Shown piece after piece: positions 1 through 10,718 of a DNA stretch of 64,000 nt. Each line of letters opens with the position of its first letter. Within the stretch, counting starts at the first letter, position 1. Source of the stretch: Paratinospora sagittata (Eukaryota > Streptophyta > Magnoliopsida > Ranunculales > Menispermaceae); assembly GCA_035771175.1 (NCBI GenBank), contig CM069608.1, positions 7,043,419-7,107,418 on the forward strand. Reading direction: 5' to 3'. The notes below the pieces were generated by a model that was not told where the DNA came from, ran no database searches, and saw nothing but the letters and a program-made list of their open reading frames with translations. The translations under genes were made by a program, and so were the position numbers.

Positions 1-530
1 AACGTGGCAATTGGACTAAATAAAAGCGTAATTCGGAGGAGGTAAGGAAGCTCAAACGAAGCCCATCATATTTATTTTATTTTATTTTTTATTTTATTTT
101 GGGTTTTAAGATAATTAAATGACAGTTTTGTCCTTTTCAAATTTCAAGAGAGGACGGACTCTTTGGGACCATAGCCAGAGCTCTTAAGTTTCAACTCATT
201 AAAGCGGGTTTCGTGTCTACGGAATTCGGACGGACGCTTCTTTCTTTCATCCCTTCATTTTTTCTCTTTTTTTTTCAGAGCTTGTAGATTGAAATCTAGC
301 AGTCCCAGCTAGGGCAACCTGGTAAGAACAGAACAGAACAGAACAGAACAGAACATCTCCGCTTCTTTTAATCGATCTCTCTTGTTGCTTTGAATCCAAT
401 CTTATTATATATTATTCTCTGTTCGCTTCATCTGTTGTTTTGATGTTTCGTTGCAGGTAGATCTGACTGGTTTAGTTTCTGGAAAAGAGTTTTAGGTTGT
501 TATTTACCGTGTTAATTTCTTGTTCTGGAT
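1..530 (+). promoter_or_regulatory. Possible promoter and non-coding leader exons
   Basis: A pyrimidine-rich stretch around 238-280 is followed by a donor-like site at 322-323 (CCTG|GTAAGAA), a short AACAG repeat (about 326-354) and an acceptor-like TTGCAG ending at 456. This looks like a 5'-UTR exon, a short intron and a second leader exon. The next gene on this strand is the EMF2-like gene, whose coding start is 10 kb away, so this could be its promoter. It could equally belong to an unseen non-coding transcript. No coding frame is convincing here. The link is inference only. Confidence 0.3.
326..354. repeat. (AACAG)n microsatellite
   Basis: Five to six tandem copies of the pentamer AACAG lie immediately after a donor-like GTAAG. 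Confidence 0.85.
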
Positions 531-2600
531 TGTCGTGAGCTTAGCGATTTTTCTTTTTCGAAGAAGTGTTTGTGATGTTTTCAATGGTTTTCGCGTGTGC
601 ACAGTTTTTCTGGATGTTGAGCTGCTTTTGCGGATTGAGTTTTTGAATTCTTCGATTGATTATCTTGCATTCCTGGGAGGCTGTTGGATTTTTTTTTTTT
701 GTTTTTTGTTTTTGGTATTTGTTATGAACAGGCATTGAGTAGGATATTTGATGTGGTGTATCTGTGGATCATTAAACTCACCAGTCGGATTTTGGGATGA
801 TCGTCACTTGTTGTTGTGAGTTGTGAAAATGGGTGTATGAGGCCATTGACATTGCAATGTTTGCTGAAGGGGTTGAGCCTTGTGTTCCATTGTGTTCCTT
901 ATGGGACGTCTATAATCTGTCTTTTCGTTTGAGCCTAGCATTGTTGCTAGTGGGTATAGCACTATTCACTCGGTCTTTATCCTACTCAATCACTGCTTGG
1001 AGGTTTTAGGTATTGCTTTTAGACAGGGCAATGGATTTTGAGCCTACTTTTATTTGTGATTTTGTTGGTCTATTTGAGTGTAATGTGTCAGTAGTTAGTG
1101 TAAAACTTTATCAAATCAACTATGATATGAATCTACTTAAAGGGGGAGCAAGAAAATGAGGTGTACAAAGGCTTATACCTGAGTTGGTGCGCCTTACCTA
1201 TCAAATATTGAGGTATAACATCACCTTGCCTCAAGGCACGTTTGAGGCGCATGCTTGAGCTCCCGTTGACTACACAAATTATCGCAACCTTTAGCTAGCT
1301 TATTTGCCAACTATGATGTGACGACAATTTTATGATGCGTTTCTTTGCATGTTTTCTTTTATAGTGGATTTGCAAAGCTTTCCTATGCCGCACTTTCATT
1401 GGGACTTGGAAATTTTGAACGACAGTCATCTGCAATAAGGTTGGAGCATGCATGACTTTATGGAGAGGTTGAAAAAGCTATGAAGTTGAATACTTTGGCC
1501 TCAATTAGTCAGGATGCCCGGCTTACCTTTGTTGTCTCGTGAAAACACGTATGCTTTCTATCTCTAGAATGTTAACTTTTACTGTTAGTTTTGTTATGGT
1601 CCATTTAAGTAATTTTCTTCACTTTGTACTCTTAAGTACAAGAATATTTCTATAGTTGTACTTTTTGTTATTTTACTTTCCAAAAAAAATTAGAAATATT
1701 AATTTCCTTCGTTTATCATTAGAAACTTTGGGTGTCTTTAGAAAATCAAAGAGTTCTATATAATTTTTTGGGGATAAATTAGAATTATTCACAAAATAGG
1801 TGCCACAAGGAATAATGGAAGTAGATTAGGATGGCCTACTACAACGATCTGTTTGTCCAAAAAAGCAAATCAAGAGGAGGTACCTTTATGCTCATTATCT
1901 CTCATTTTACATAATGGTAATCAATGAAAAATAAAAACCATGAAAAAGAAGTCTTAATGATTTAATAGCTTTGGTGATGTTGATAAAAGCTCCTGTCTGT
2001 CAAGGTCTAATCCATACGTATATGCTTGATAGTTGGGTGAGTTCAAGTTCAAACTAGAGCATGAGCTCATGGTAGAAATCTTCATGCAAATGCAATTCAA
2101 ATATTCAAAAAAATATTCTTTTTAACACTTACTAATACTAGTTGTTGAAATAGGAAAGCCAAAATTTACTTGTGTAGGTATAAAGAATATGGCTTCCTTT
2201 GACCTAACTGGAAATATCCTTGTGCATTTAACCACCTTGGTCGAAATAGTAGAGTTGTGGCCTTATGTAGATTTTGATTGTTATGTTACTACAATAATTG
2301 ACAATGCTATTGGGCAAGCATCTAAATATGGAGTGTTATCTCTTAGGGCCGTTATTGAGTCTATTATCTTATTGTGTTTGGTTGTGCATAAGAATTATAA
2401 TTTTTTTTTGAAAGAAAACACTTGAAATATTAACTTATTAAAATTTAATTACTTTCAAGATAAGTGACTATAAAAATAGGCTATCAAGATTTTAACCTAA
2501 TACATCAAAAAGTTAGATTCTAATGTCTTGCATTTTAAATATATCCTTGCAAAGTTTTAAAAATGTTATTAAAATAGAACTAACATTTAAATATTAAAGA
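531..2600. other. No gene seen; AT-rich non-coding DNA
   Basis: Only short frames are open. An ATG frame at 2189-2425 (78 codons) has no recognisable domain and AT-rich composition like its surroundings. No RNA gene is recognised. Confidence 0.6.
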
Positions 2601-2820
2601 ACAAAATATGTTGAAGGGATGGCCCTTTTTGGGAGCTACTTCATTTCATAACTTCCTTTTGGGTGGTGGCTTGTAAGAAGGGTTGTAGTGTCTTTTGTGA
2701 TTTTAGGTCCAGATGGATCAACTTGCTTTAAATTGCTTTTCAAGGGTTTTCTTCTCCCTTGTTTAGGTCTTTTTTATTTTATTTTATTTTATCTAGTTTC
2801 CTATCAAAAAAGAAAAAAAA
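2600..2820 (+). mobile_element. LINE 3'-tail-like sequence
   Basis: A T-rich 3' UTR-like stretch ends in TATCAAAAAAG plus a run of A, which resembles the tail of plant L1-type LINEs such as the better preserved copy at 15,395-16,028. No coding remnant is readable, so this is weak. Confidence 0.25.
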
Positions 2821-4130
2821 AACCCTTGAATCGACAATTTTTTCATCCTTTTTTATAAATTTTCTTAAAACACAAGAGAACAAACATTTTAAAACTAATT
2901 TAATAAACAAAATGAATCGCACAATTTTTTACCTTGTATTTTAGTTTGTTATGCTTTATTCTTATTTTATTAAAATAGTATAGGTTTAACATTTTGAAAG
3001 ATAGAACAAAAGCCCTCAAAGTCGCAAATGTTTTTACCCTTAATTTTAATTTCTTGAAATAAAAGAGAATAAACATTGTAATATTAAAAGAACATAAAAC
3101 TTGTAATTGGCTATTCTTTATCGTGTATTTCAATTTTGTTACCCTAATTTAATTTTCTAAAAAATACAAAAAAATAAAAAATAAATGGAAAGAATAAAAA
3201 ACCTTTTGGCCAATTTTGACCCATTAATTTAATTTTGTACCCTTCATTTTACTTTCCTTAAATAAAATGTGGTGCATCTTAAAATTAAAATAATTAAAAA
3301 ACTCGTCAGAAGCTCCGTTGGAATTAGGAGATGCCTCACCAAAATTGAGAAGAGTCCTCATAGTGTTGGAGGAGGGATAAGAGTGAGGCCAAGTAGATTA
3401 TTGAGAAGTCTTTTTTTGATTTACTTTCCCAAGCTAAGTAGATTAGGTGGGTTTTGTATTACCCCATTTGGTGAGAATCTCATGTTCCCTTTAGTAGCAT
3501 ATGAATTTACATGTTTCATGCTTGCGATTGTTTAATTCATATTGAAGAGTTGTATCTTACTTTCTCAAAAAAAAAGTTGAAGAGTTGTAGCATTTGTAGA
3601 AAATTTGAGAAGTTTTATATTTAACTTATAATATGAGTAGTTTATAGAAGTTGATAGTCTAGTGTCAATTACACCAATATGTGTGGTATAAAGAGTCCGC
3701 TACTTACATTAATTTTGTCATTGTGTGGAGACTCTTGGTCTCATAAGTAAAATAGAGTTCTTGTTACAAATTTGCGTCGGGTGATTGTTTTTTTCACTTT
3801 TAATGGGAAATTTTCACATGACCAACTGCACTACTTTGATCGTTACAGATTTATTCACCATAAAAATTTTATTGTAGAAAAATAGTCTACACAAAGATGA
3901 TTTGAACCATCATTTGTAGGTCCTATAAAGTACCTAAAATTAGTCCAAAAACTATTGTAAATTTTTACGAAAAATTGGAAGTTATACCCTTTTATTGTAA
4001 ATAACGATGGGAAAGATTCTTGATGGAGCTCAAGTATTGTGGTGCTTTGATTTTCTTTTTGATAAAGAATTGGTAAGACTATTATTATTATTATTTTTTT
4101 TGAAAAAGTAATACTATTAATAAAAGAACA
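2821..4130. other. No gene seen; AT-rich
   Basis: This stretch is AT-rich with homopolymer runs. The open frame at 3269-3535 (88 codons) has no motif that I recognise. It ends shortly before another TTCTCAAAAAAAA tail-like string at about 3560, so it may be an old LINE piece. Confidence 0.5.
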
Positions 4131-4280
4131 AAAACAAAAGAGAGGGGGAAAAGGAGTCATCCCTCCTAAAAGTAATTCTTTACATCAGATTTCCTCACCC
4201 TCTAAAAACAAAAGAGAGAGGAGGACAAGGAGTCCTCCCTCCTAAAAGTAATTCTTTACATCAGATTTCCTCACCCTCTA
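4131..4280. repeat. Tandem duplication, period about 75 bp
   Basis: Two adjacent near-identical copies (about 4131-4204 and 4205-4280) share the strings AAAACAAAAGAGAG, CCTCCTAAAAGTAATTC and CAGATTTCCTCACCCTCT in the same order. Confidence 0.85.
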
Positions 4281-5060
4281 AGAATTGTGGAGCTTTGTGA
4301 GGCTAAAAAATTTGTAAAAGTTATCTCAATAGTGATATTTATATATTTTTTTTGTATAAACATGGAAGCAAGTATTGGACTCGCCCTAAACATTGGTCCT
4401 TTAAAATTCTGAATCAATTCTGGAAAGTCTAATTTAACATAGAGCTTTTGTACTAATTCGACATTGTAGAGAATAGATATATGAAGAATTCGAAGTTTGT
4501 AGTGATTTTTTTTTTCCTTTTTGTGTTTGAAAAGAAAAATACTAAAGGTTTTTTTTTTTTTTGTTTTACAAATTATTTCGATATTCTTTCTAACTTATAT
4601 GGATTTTTTGTAATTCGACTTTTTGTAATTTATAATACAATGATTGATAAATCGATAAATTCAATGAAAATTCTTGGAATTATGTCAAATTTTCATTCCA
4701 TGATGTAAGACACTGGATATTTTTGGAATTTGTGGTTTTATCTCATGTAAAGAAGATCTTGGTTTCATTGGTGAGTGATTTTGATGTTCTTTGATTGATT
4801 TTTGCACATACACACGACAATTTGTTTTCATGAAAAAAAAAGCTATTTTCAATAACTGAAATTTCTATTTACGTTGATTAAATGTGATTTTTTGCTAAAT
4901 TTTTTTCGTATTCACATTACCATTGATGCAAATATGGAGATTGTGCTAAATTTATTCGTTTTAACAGATTATGACACTGTTTGGTAATTCATACTTTTCC
5001 TCCTTAAGAATCTCCTTCAAATCTGGCAACATTTGATTGTTGATTATTGTATGTGATTTT
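4281..5060. other. No gene seen; AT-rich
   Basis: Homopolymer-rich non-coding DNA. The frame at 4481-4708 is low-complexity and encodes no recognisable domain. Confidence 0.5.
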
Positions 5061-5214
5061 TCGCAAGCGCACGGTGTCAAGTTATATTATACCGATGATA
5101 ATCAGGTTATCGTCCTCAAGGATTGATTAACTTTTACTAATTACCGTAATTAATAACTTTAACTTTATCTAGATGATTAAAATTAAGAATTAATTAATTA
5201 AATAAAAATAATAA

Positions 5215-5355
5215 TGTCACACCCTGGGTTGCACAGCGTGCTCCCTACCCGTGCGAACGCCTAGCCATTATGGATCCATAATGGCTAGGCGTTCGCCCCG
5301 AGGGGGTGCGCCCACACCTGGGTAGGGGGCACGCTGTGCAACCCAGGGTGTGACA
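5215..5355. mobile_element. 141-bp palindromic element with LTR-like ends
   Basis: The element starts TGTCACACCC and ends GGGTGTGACA, is GC-rich in AT-rich flanks, and folds back on itself around TATGGATCCATA (about 5269-5280). The outer 36 bases of each arm pair with one mismatch. The left arm lacks about 25 bases present in the right arm, so the palindrome is now asymmetric. It is flanked by AATAA on both sides (5210-5214 and 5356-5360), a 5-bp direct repeat of the size LTR elements leave, although the flank is low complexity. Its core and the motif GCGAACGCC(T)AGCC are shared with the large inverted repeat at 56,711-57,079, which makes this a repeat family. Confidence 0.75.
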
Positions 5356-6419
5356 AATAATGCAAACAAAACTAAGAAATAACAAGTAATTAAATAAAGA
5401 GAAATCAATAGAGAGAAATTCTAGAGGTTTAACTTCACCTAACTTTCAACTGTCTTTTATATATATTTATTATTAACTTATTCTCCTAGTTTATAAGTCA
5501 AAAATCCTCGAATCTCTAACTTCCTCTCGAGTGCCAAGTTAGAACATATTTATATGATTTGATTTCTACCTCTCGATAAAGACAAATCATGTAAACTCTA
5601 TACGCTTTGTCATTTTTTCCAAAACTTCACGGAATATTATAAATCTCTCGATTCTATAATATTTCTAGGTTATATTTTTTTCAATCCAATCCCAAGTTCC
5701 CTCTCTCGAGTGTCAAACCCAAGATCTAAAAACATCCAATCTATAGCCAGTAGATCAAAAACATTAAGAACTGAAAAATATAAATAAACTATGAAAATCT
5801 ATTAATAATATTAAAATATAAATCTAAGACATTGTATCTAGTTTAGGATCCATCTATCCTCTAGACAAACAACTTAGTTCATCATTGAAATAAAATAAAA
5901 CACAAAAATATTGATGAACATATTGAATACAAACAAGGAGAAACTAGAAAACCAATCGCAAGATGTGTAAATTCGCTCCTTTGTTTCCAATGTTGCGCTC
6001 TTCGCCTCTTTCGATTTATTTTTCTTCAACTTGTTCTCCTCTCTATTATGCTTCAAAACCCTCTCTTAATGATGTATTTATAAGTGAGAGAAGGTAGGAA
6101 AAAAAACCCATGCATTTCGGATTTAAAATGACAAAGTTATGGGCAAAAATCCTACAACATGTAGGATTCAGTATCGCCCGCGGCCCCATGCTTGGGCGCT
6201 GCAGCGCCCAGAGTGTATTGTTGGCTGCATTTTCAGCAAGGTGTGTGGCGCTGCAACGGCTTATGCGTTTTTGCTTCACTTTTTTGCCGTTTTGTTGCAC
6301 ATCTTCGCATTGTTTTGAATTATTTCTTCTCCACTCCTCTTAGGCACTTGTTCATCACTTTCAAAACCATTTCAAACCCTACAAAATCAATCATGAACTA
6401 AGTGTTAGATTCATCAAAA

Positions 6420-6545
6420 CATGTACCTAAAGTAACATATAAAAATGCAAACCGAAACTCTAACATAAAATAACATAAAATTTTAACATAAAATATACCT
6501 AAACTAGAACATAAAAGGACATAAAATATAACATAAAAGACACCT
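6420..6545. repeat. Degenerate AACATAAAA tandem repeat
   Basis: The string (T)AACATAAAA recurs at least seven times with variable spacing, interrupted by TACCTAAA. It looks like part of the surrounding retroelement-like block. Confidence 0.6.
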
Positions 6546-6569
6546 AAAAAGCTACTTATCAATTACCAA

Positions 6570-8950
6570 TTGATTTTCTCTCATGTTTTTGAAAGAATGA
6601 TCAATATCCTTTGATTCCCTATGCATATAACATGAGAAGCCTTTCCAAAAGTTTTCACTTTTTGTTGTGATTTGGTTTAAGTTTCTCTTTTTGAACTTTA
6701 GTTGGCACTTGAAGGTCATTGAAATTCATCTAAAGAGTTGCAGGATTGACTACTAAACTTGAATTCTTGTTGTCCTTCAAGTTGAAGATAGGATTCCAGA
6801 TATGTTCAGTTTAATACATAGTTTATGAAGTTGCAATTTTAATACTTAATCAAATGAAGTTGTTAATGTAAATGAAATTGGTGAATAATAAATATCATGA
6901 AGAATTTAGTTTTTGTGATTGCAATATTATCAATTTAAATATGGAGAGATTCTAGTTGATGCTTCTTATTCTATTAGAGACAGGAGAAGTGGAGCATCTA
7001 TAGATGCCTTCAATGTGAATATTTTGATGCATGCTTTAGAATTATAACATCTAATGAGATGGTTATAAGATGATGATGTCAACATTTTTCTTGACTCTAC
7101 TTTTAATAAGCTTCAAATGTTGAGAAGTCTATACACTTGATTTCGAATTTTTTGAGACATCAAGAACCAAACGGGGTGTTTGCCACTAATTGGTGTAACA
7201 CTTGGCTTCAATGGATGTCCTCATTTATTGTTGTATCTTTTGTGGTTTTTGTTTTTGGTTTCAATGGACGTTTTGTTTTTGTGGTGCCTTTTTTGGGTAT
7301 GTAAAACTAAAAATATTTTAGAAATTGAAGTAAAGGTGCTATAAAAATGCACCAACGGGAGCGCAAGTGTTTCTCTAGATGGAATTTACGGCCTGAAAAA
7401 AATGTTACTTTAACTCCTAGACTAAATGTTAATGCCAAAGCCCTTTGATAGAATACAGGTAGCCCTAGATGAAGCTGTGAAATGGGAACCCTACCAAACC
7501 CTCCTCTGTGAAGCCCCTTTGGTTTTGCCTCTCACTGCTTTTGATTATGCGTACACATTTTTCTTATCTGTCTGTAATTTTTCTTTTTAGTTTTTAGAGC
7601 ATAGTTTGCCATATGGACATTTTGATTAATTTTCCTTCGATGTTAATGGTATTCACTTATCATCCACAGCTTGGAATGCGCCTTTTCATGTCAAACATCT
7701 ATTTGAACATTTCATTCTAGAATGTTCTTTTTTTTGAAACTTTTGTCCTTTTTTAATTGTAATGGGTATTATAGAAAGTTGTGAGGGTATGTTTTTGTAA
7801 TACACAGTTAATAATTTGATCCTTTTAAATCAAAGATAATTAAATAAATGGTGACTCCTCTATGTGTGTTACTACTTGTGTCGATGTATAATTCTATTTG
7901 ATACATGTGTGGTGGCTGTAAAACTGGGTCTAGTTGCATATATAAAAAGTAACAACCAGTTATGCTTTTTGGATTTAGTTACGCCTTTTAAACATATTAA
8001 GAAAGTGTGCATGGTCGTTTTGGGTCTGTTGAGAAGGATTGATTTTTTTTTTAGTCAGACGAGAAGAGTGGATTAAGAATGGATAAATTTAATGAGAGAG
8101 TCCTTTGTTGATATCTAATGAAGATAATATATTTGGGAAGTTACTTCAGATTGTTTTAGTGGTGTTTGGTAACTCTACTTGCAAACTCTAAAAAAAGTTA
8201 TGGTTAATAAATTTTTCTGTTTTAGGTAGGCATATTGAGTACCTTTATCTCAAATATAAAATAGAGGCATAAGGTATTACGTCTCAATCAAATTACACAG
8301 GTATTGATTTTGGAGTTGAGGTGGAGGATGAGTAGAGATACCAAACAAGACTTAATAGTCATTCGCAATAAAGCCCAAGGGCAAACTCCAACGAGAATGA
8401 TTTCGTAGTTTGACTTTGATATTAAGATTTAGGTCCTCTTCTTGGTTGATCTGCAAAAAATCTTTTAATAGCTTCACTTTTTCTGAGTTAGAGGATGGAG
8501 CATTCTATTTTAGTCTTCCTTAGAGGACTGTTTGTCCTCCATCATTCTATCCTTGGTACTTTTTTCTTGGTTTAATGATATAGTCAATTTTTGTATAAAA
8601 AAAGCTTGAAGGGTCTAATTGTAATGGTAAGAAAAATATGGATCTTGCCCATCTGGGTACCTTGCTGTTGTTGCCATGAACAATTAACCTTGGTGCTCTC
8701 AATGGGATAAATTGTGTGATGCCAGCTATTCTTTTCCTTGCTATAGTACTCTTAATTTGAGCTTTCAAGTAAGTGAGATGGGCTTTAGAAAGACACCAAA
8801 CATTACTGTATTGCTCACGGTTGAGGTTTAAGTTTCTTTGAGAAATTAATAAAAAAGAGAGAAATGCTAAATGCCTTAAAAAAATGTGCACCATTTGGTG
8901 CAAGTCTAATGTGGCAACCTCCAAATCAAATTTATACCTCATTCAATGTT
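6570..8950. other. No gene seen; possible old LINE debris
   Basis: No sustained coding frame. Near 7150-7210 a frame reads like the RNase H-type tail of a plant LINE (residues resembling REPNGVFATNW), and T-rich tails ending in runs of A occur near 8590. These are too decayed to delimit. The 131-codon minus-strand frame at 8547-8942 has no recognisable domain. Confidence 0.4.
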
Positions 8951-8952
8951 TG

Positions 8953-9548
8953 AATGAAGTATCGTTAAATTTATTAGGGTGAATTTGTAATTTGAAGAGG
9001 AGAATAGAGCAATTGATTAAAGCCTCCAAATTTATGTGATTGGTATTGTAAAAATAAAAAAGTCACTGTTTCCTAATTTTAAAGATAAAAAATTTATTGG
9101 TAGATAGAATAATGATTTCATGGGCAACTTAAAAATTAAATTTAATCACTATCTTTTTTTATTTAAATGTAATAGCAATTTTGTAGAAATTTTTTTTTTC
9201 TAAAGTTGTGAACTTACATTTTAATGTTACATAATTCATAAACTTAGATATAAATATATTAAGAAAAAGACTATAACAACTAGTGAAATTAAAATGAATG
9301 CACTATTTATGTACATAAAATAATTATTTTGTGAGTATAAAAATTAGATTTTTGGGTACTATTTTACTTGAACATAATGACAATAAAAGTTTATTGGTAG
9401 AAAAACAAATTTGTAGCATAACTTATTACTTAAAGTTTGGTTGTTTTATTTGATTTAATATATTTTTCGTTGTTTTTTTTTTTTTTTTTTGCTCTCTTCT
9501 CTTCTTTAGATTACAAATTTACTCTAATAAATTTGTTCATACCTCATT
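8953..9548. mobile_element. MITE-like element with about 58-bp terminal inverted repeats
   Basis: Sequence 8953-9010 is, with scattered mismatches, the reverse complement of 9491-9548; both carry the block AATTTATTAG.GT.AATTTGTAAT. The interior is AT-rich and non-coding. The flanks AATGTTTG (left) and AATGTTGTG (right) resemble an imperfect target duplication. The superfamily is not determined. Confidence 0.5.
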
Positions 9549-10680
9549 TAATGTTGTGAAACAGTAAGTGAGGTTTCATTAAATGAACTTTATATCTCGT
9601 ATGGGGTTTACAAGCATGTGCTGCAGAGGGGCCAACAAGCACCTGTCAGCCCCTTCTTCTTCATCTAAGCAACCTCTTTTTTGCCAGCGAACCATGGGAG
9701 CGCCTTGCGCCCTGAGGAGGAAAGCTTAATTTTCTTCCAGGGTAAAGCAGCTTATAAAGAAAGGGCTGGCCTGTCAAAAGTGCAGTTCCTTCAGGAACGA
9801 AGTTTAAAATCAACAAGCACATCAGACTTGTGCAAAATGGTGTATATTTTTCAAGACATATAACATTTCTGTAAAAAAAATCTGAACTTGATATTGAAGA
9901 TTGTAACAGAAAACATGCTTGCTGCAATTGTTAATCTGATAATTACTTTTGTTTTAAACTATGAGCCCCCCTGTTTGCCACTGCTTCTACATATAATTGC
10001 GAACCTGTTTGGCAGAATATCGGAACTGGGCGTTTTTATATTAGAAGTGATTGTAAAAGTGTTTGGCATTATACTTGTATGTTGTTCTACTTGAAATGAT
10101 GATTATACCTTTCTATCATTGACAAGTTCTTGAGTATATAGCTTTGATAATACTTTCTTTTGGTAAAAGAAAATCTTGAGTGAGTGCTCCGCCAGCTTCT
10201 GCTTAAAAATTAGCCAAAATAATTTCCGTCATGACATCATCTAAATGAACATGCATGATAACTCTCATCATATTATTTATATCAAGGAGTAATTGAGAGA
10301 TGGAAGTGAGCCATATAAAAACATTTTCTACTCAAAGTGGAGTCTCAAATCTATTTTCATTTATATGTGGTTGTTGTTATAGTATGTCTTTTATGATATT
10401 TATCCTTCTGGTTATTGACAAATGTTATTGTTGAAAGCTGAGAAGGTGTGGTTATTCCTTGCATTTTTATAAGGAAACCTAATCTTGGTTGACTTTATAG
10501 TTTTCAAATCTGCGCTTATGTATTTGCTTTAACAGTGTTGTTGTGCTTCGGCTGCATTGCAGCTTGATGTGTTTTTGCTACTCTAGTGTGATATCAAAAG
10601 GAAGGCCTTTCTCCTGTTAACGGTTCTGTTTCTAAATTATTTTTTGAAGTTAGTGAGACTGTTGAAACTTTGTTCTCATA
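9549..10680. other. No gene seen upstream of the EMF2-like start exon
   Basis: A less AT-rich stretch at about 9600-9830 has frames open on both strands but no recognised domain. The rest is AT-rich. This would be the last part of a leader intron if transcription of the next gene starts near position 300, but nothing proves that. Confidence 0.4.
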
Positions 10681-10718
10681 CAGGCATGCTTACTTACAGT
10701 GTGATAATTGGAGTGTAA

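Larger units (their letters stand above)
5060..6560. mobile_element. Probable degraded non-autonomous retroelement block
   Basis: The block differs in composition from its flanks. It begins near GCGCACGGTGTCAAG and ATCGTCCTCAAGGATTG, phrases I associate with plant non-autonomous LTR elements. It holds a GC-rich core at about 6170-6290 with the palindrome GCGCTGCAGCGC, and then a run of AACATAAAA-type repeats at 6420-6545. No open protein domain is seen and I could not fix the ends. The palindromic element at 5215-5355 lies inside it. Confidence 0.3.

Noticed and set aside
8547..8942. 131-codon minus-strand open frame
   Set aside because: It has no recognisable domain, sits in AT-rich repeat-like DNA, and a plus-strand T-rich tail overlaps it; an open frame of this length is expected by chance in a 64 kb window.
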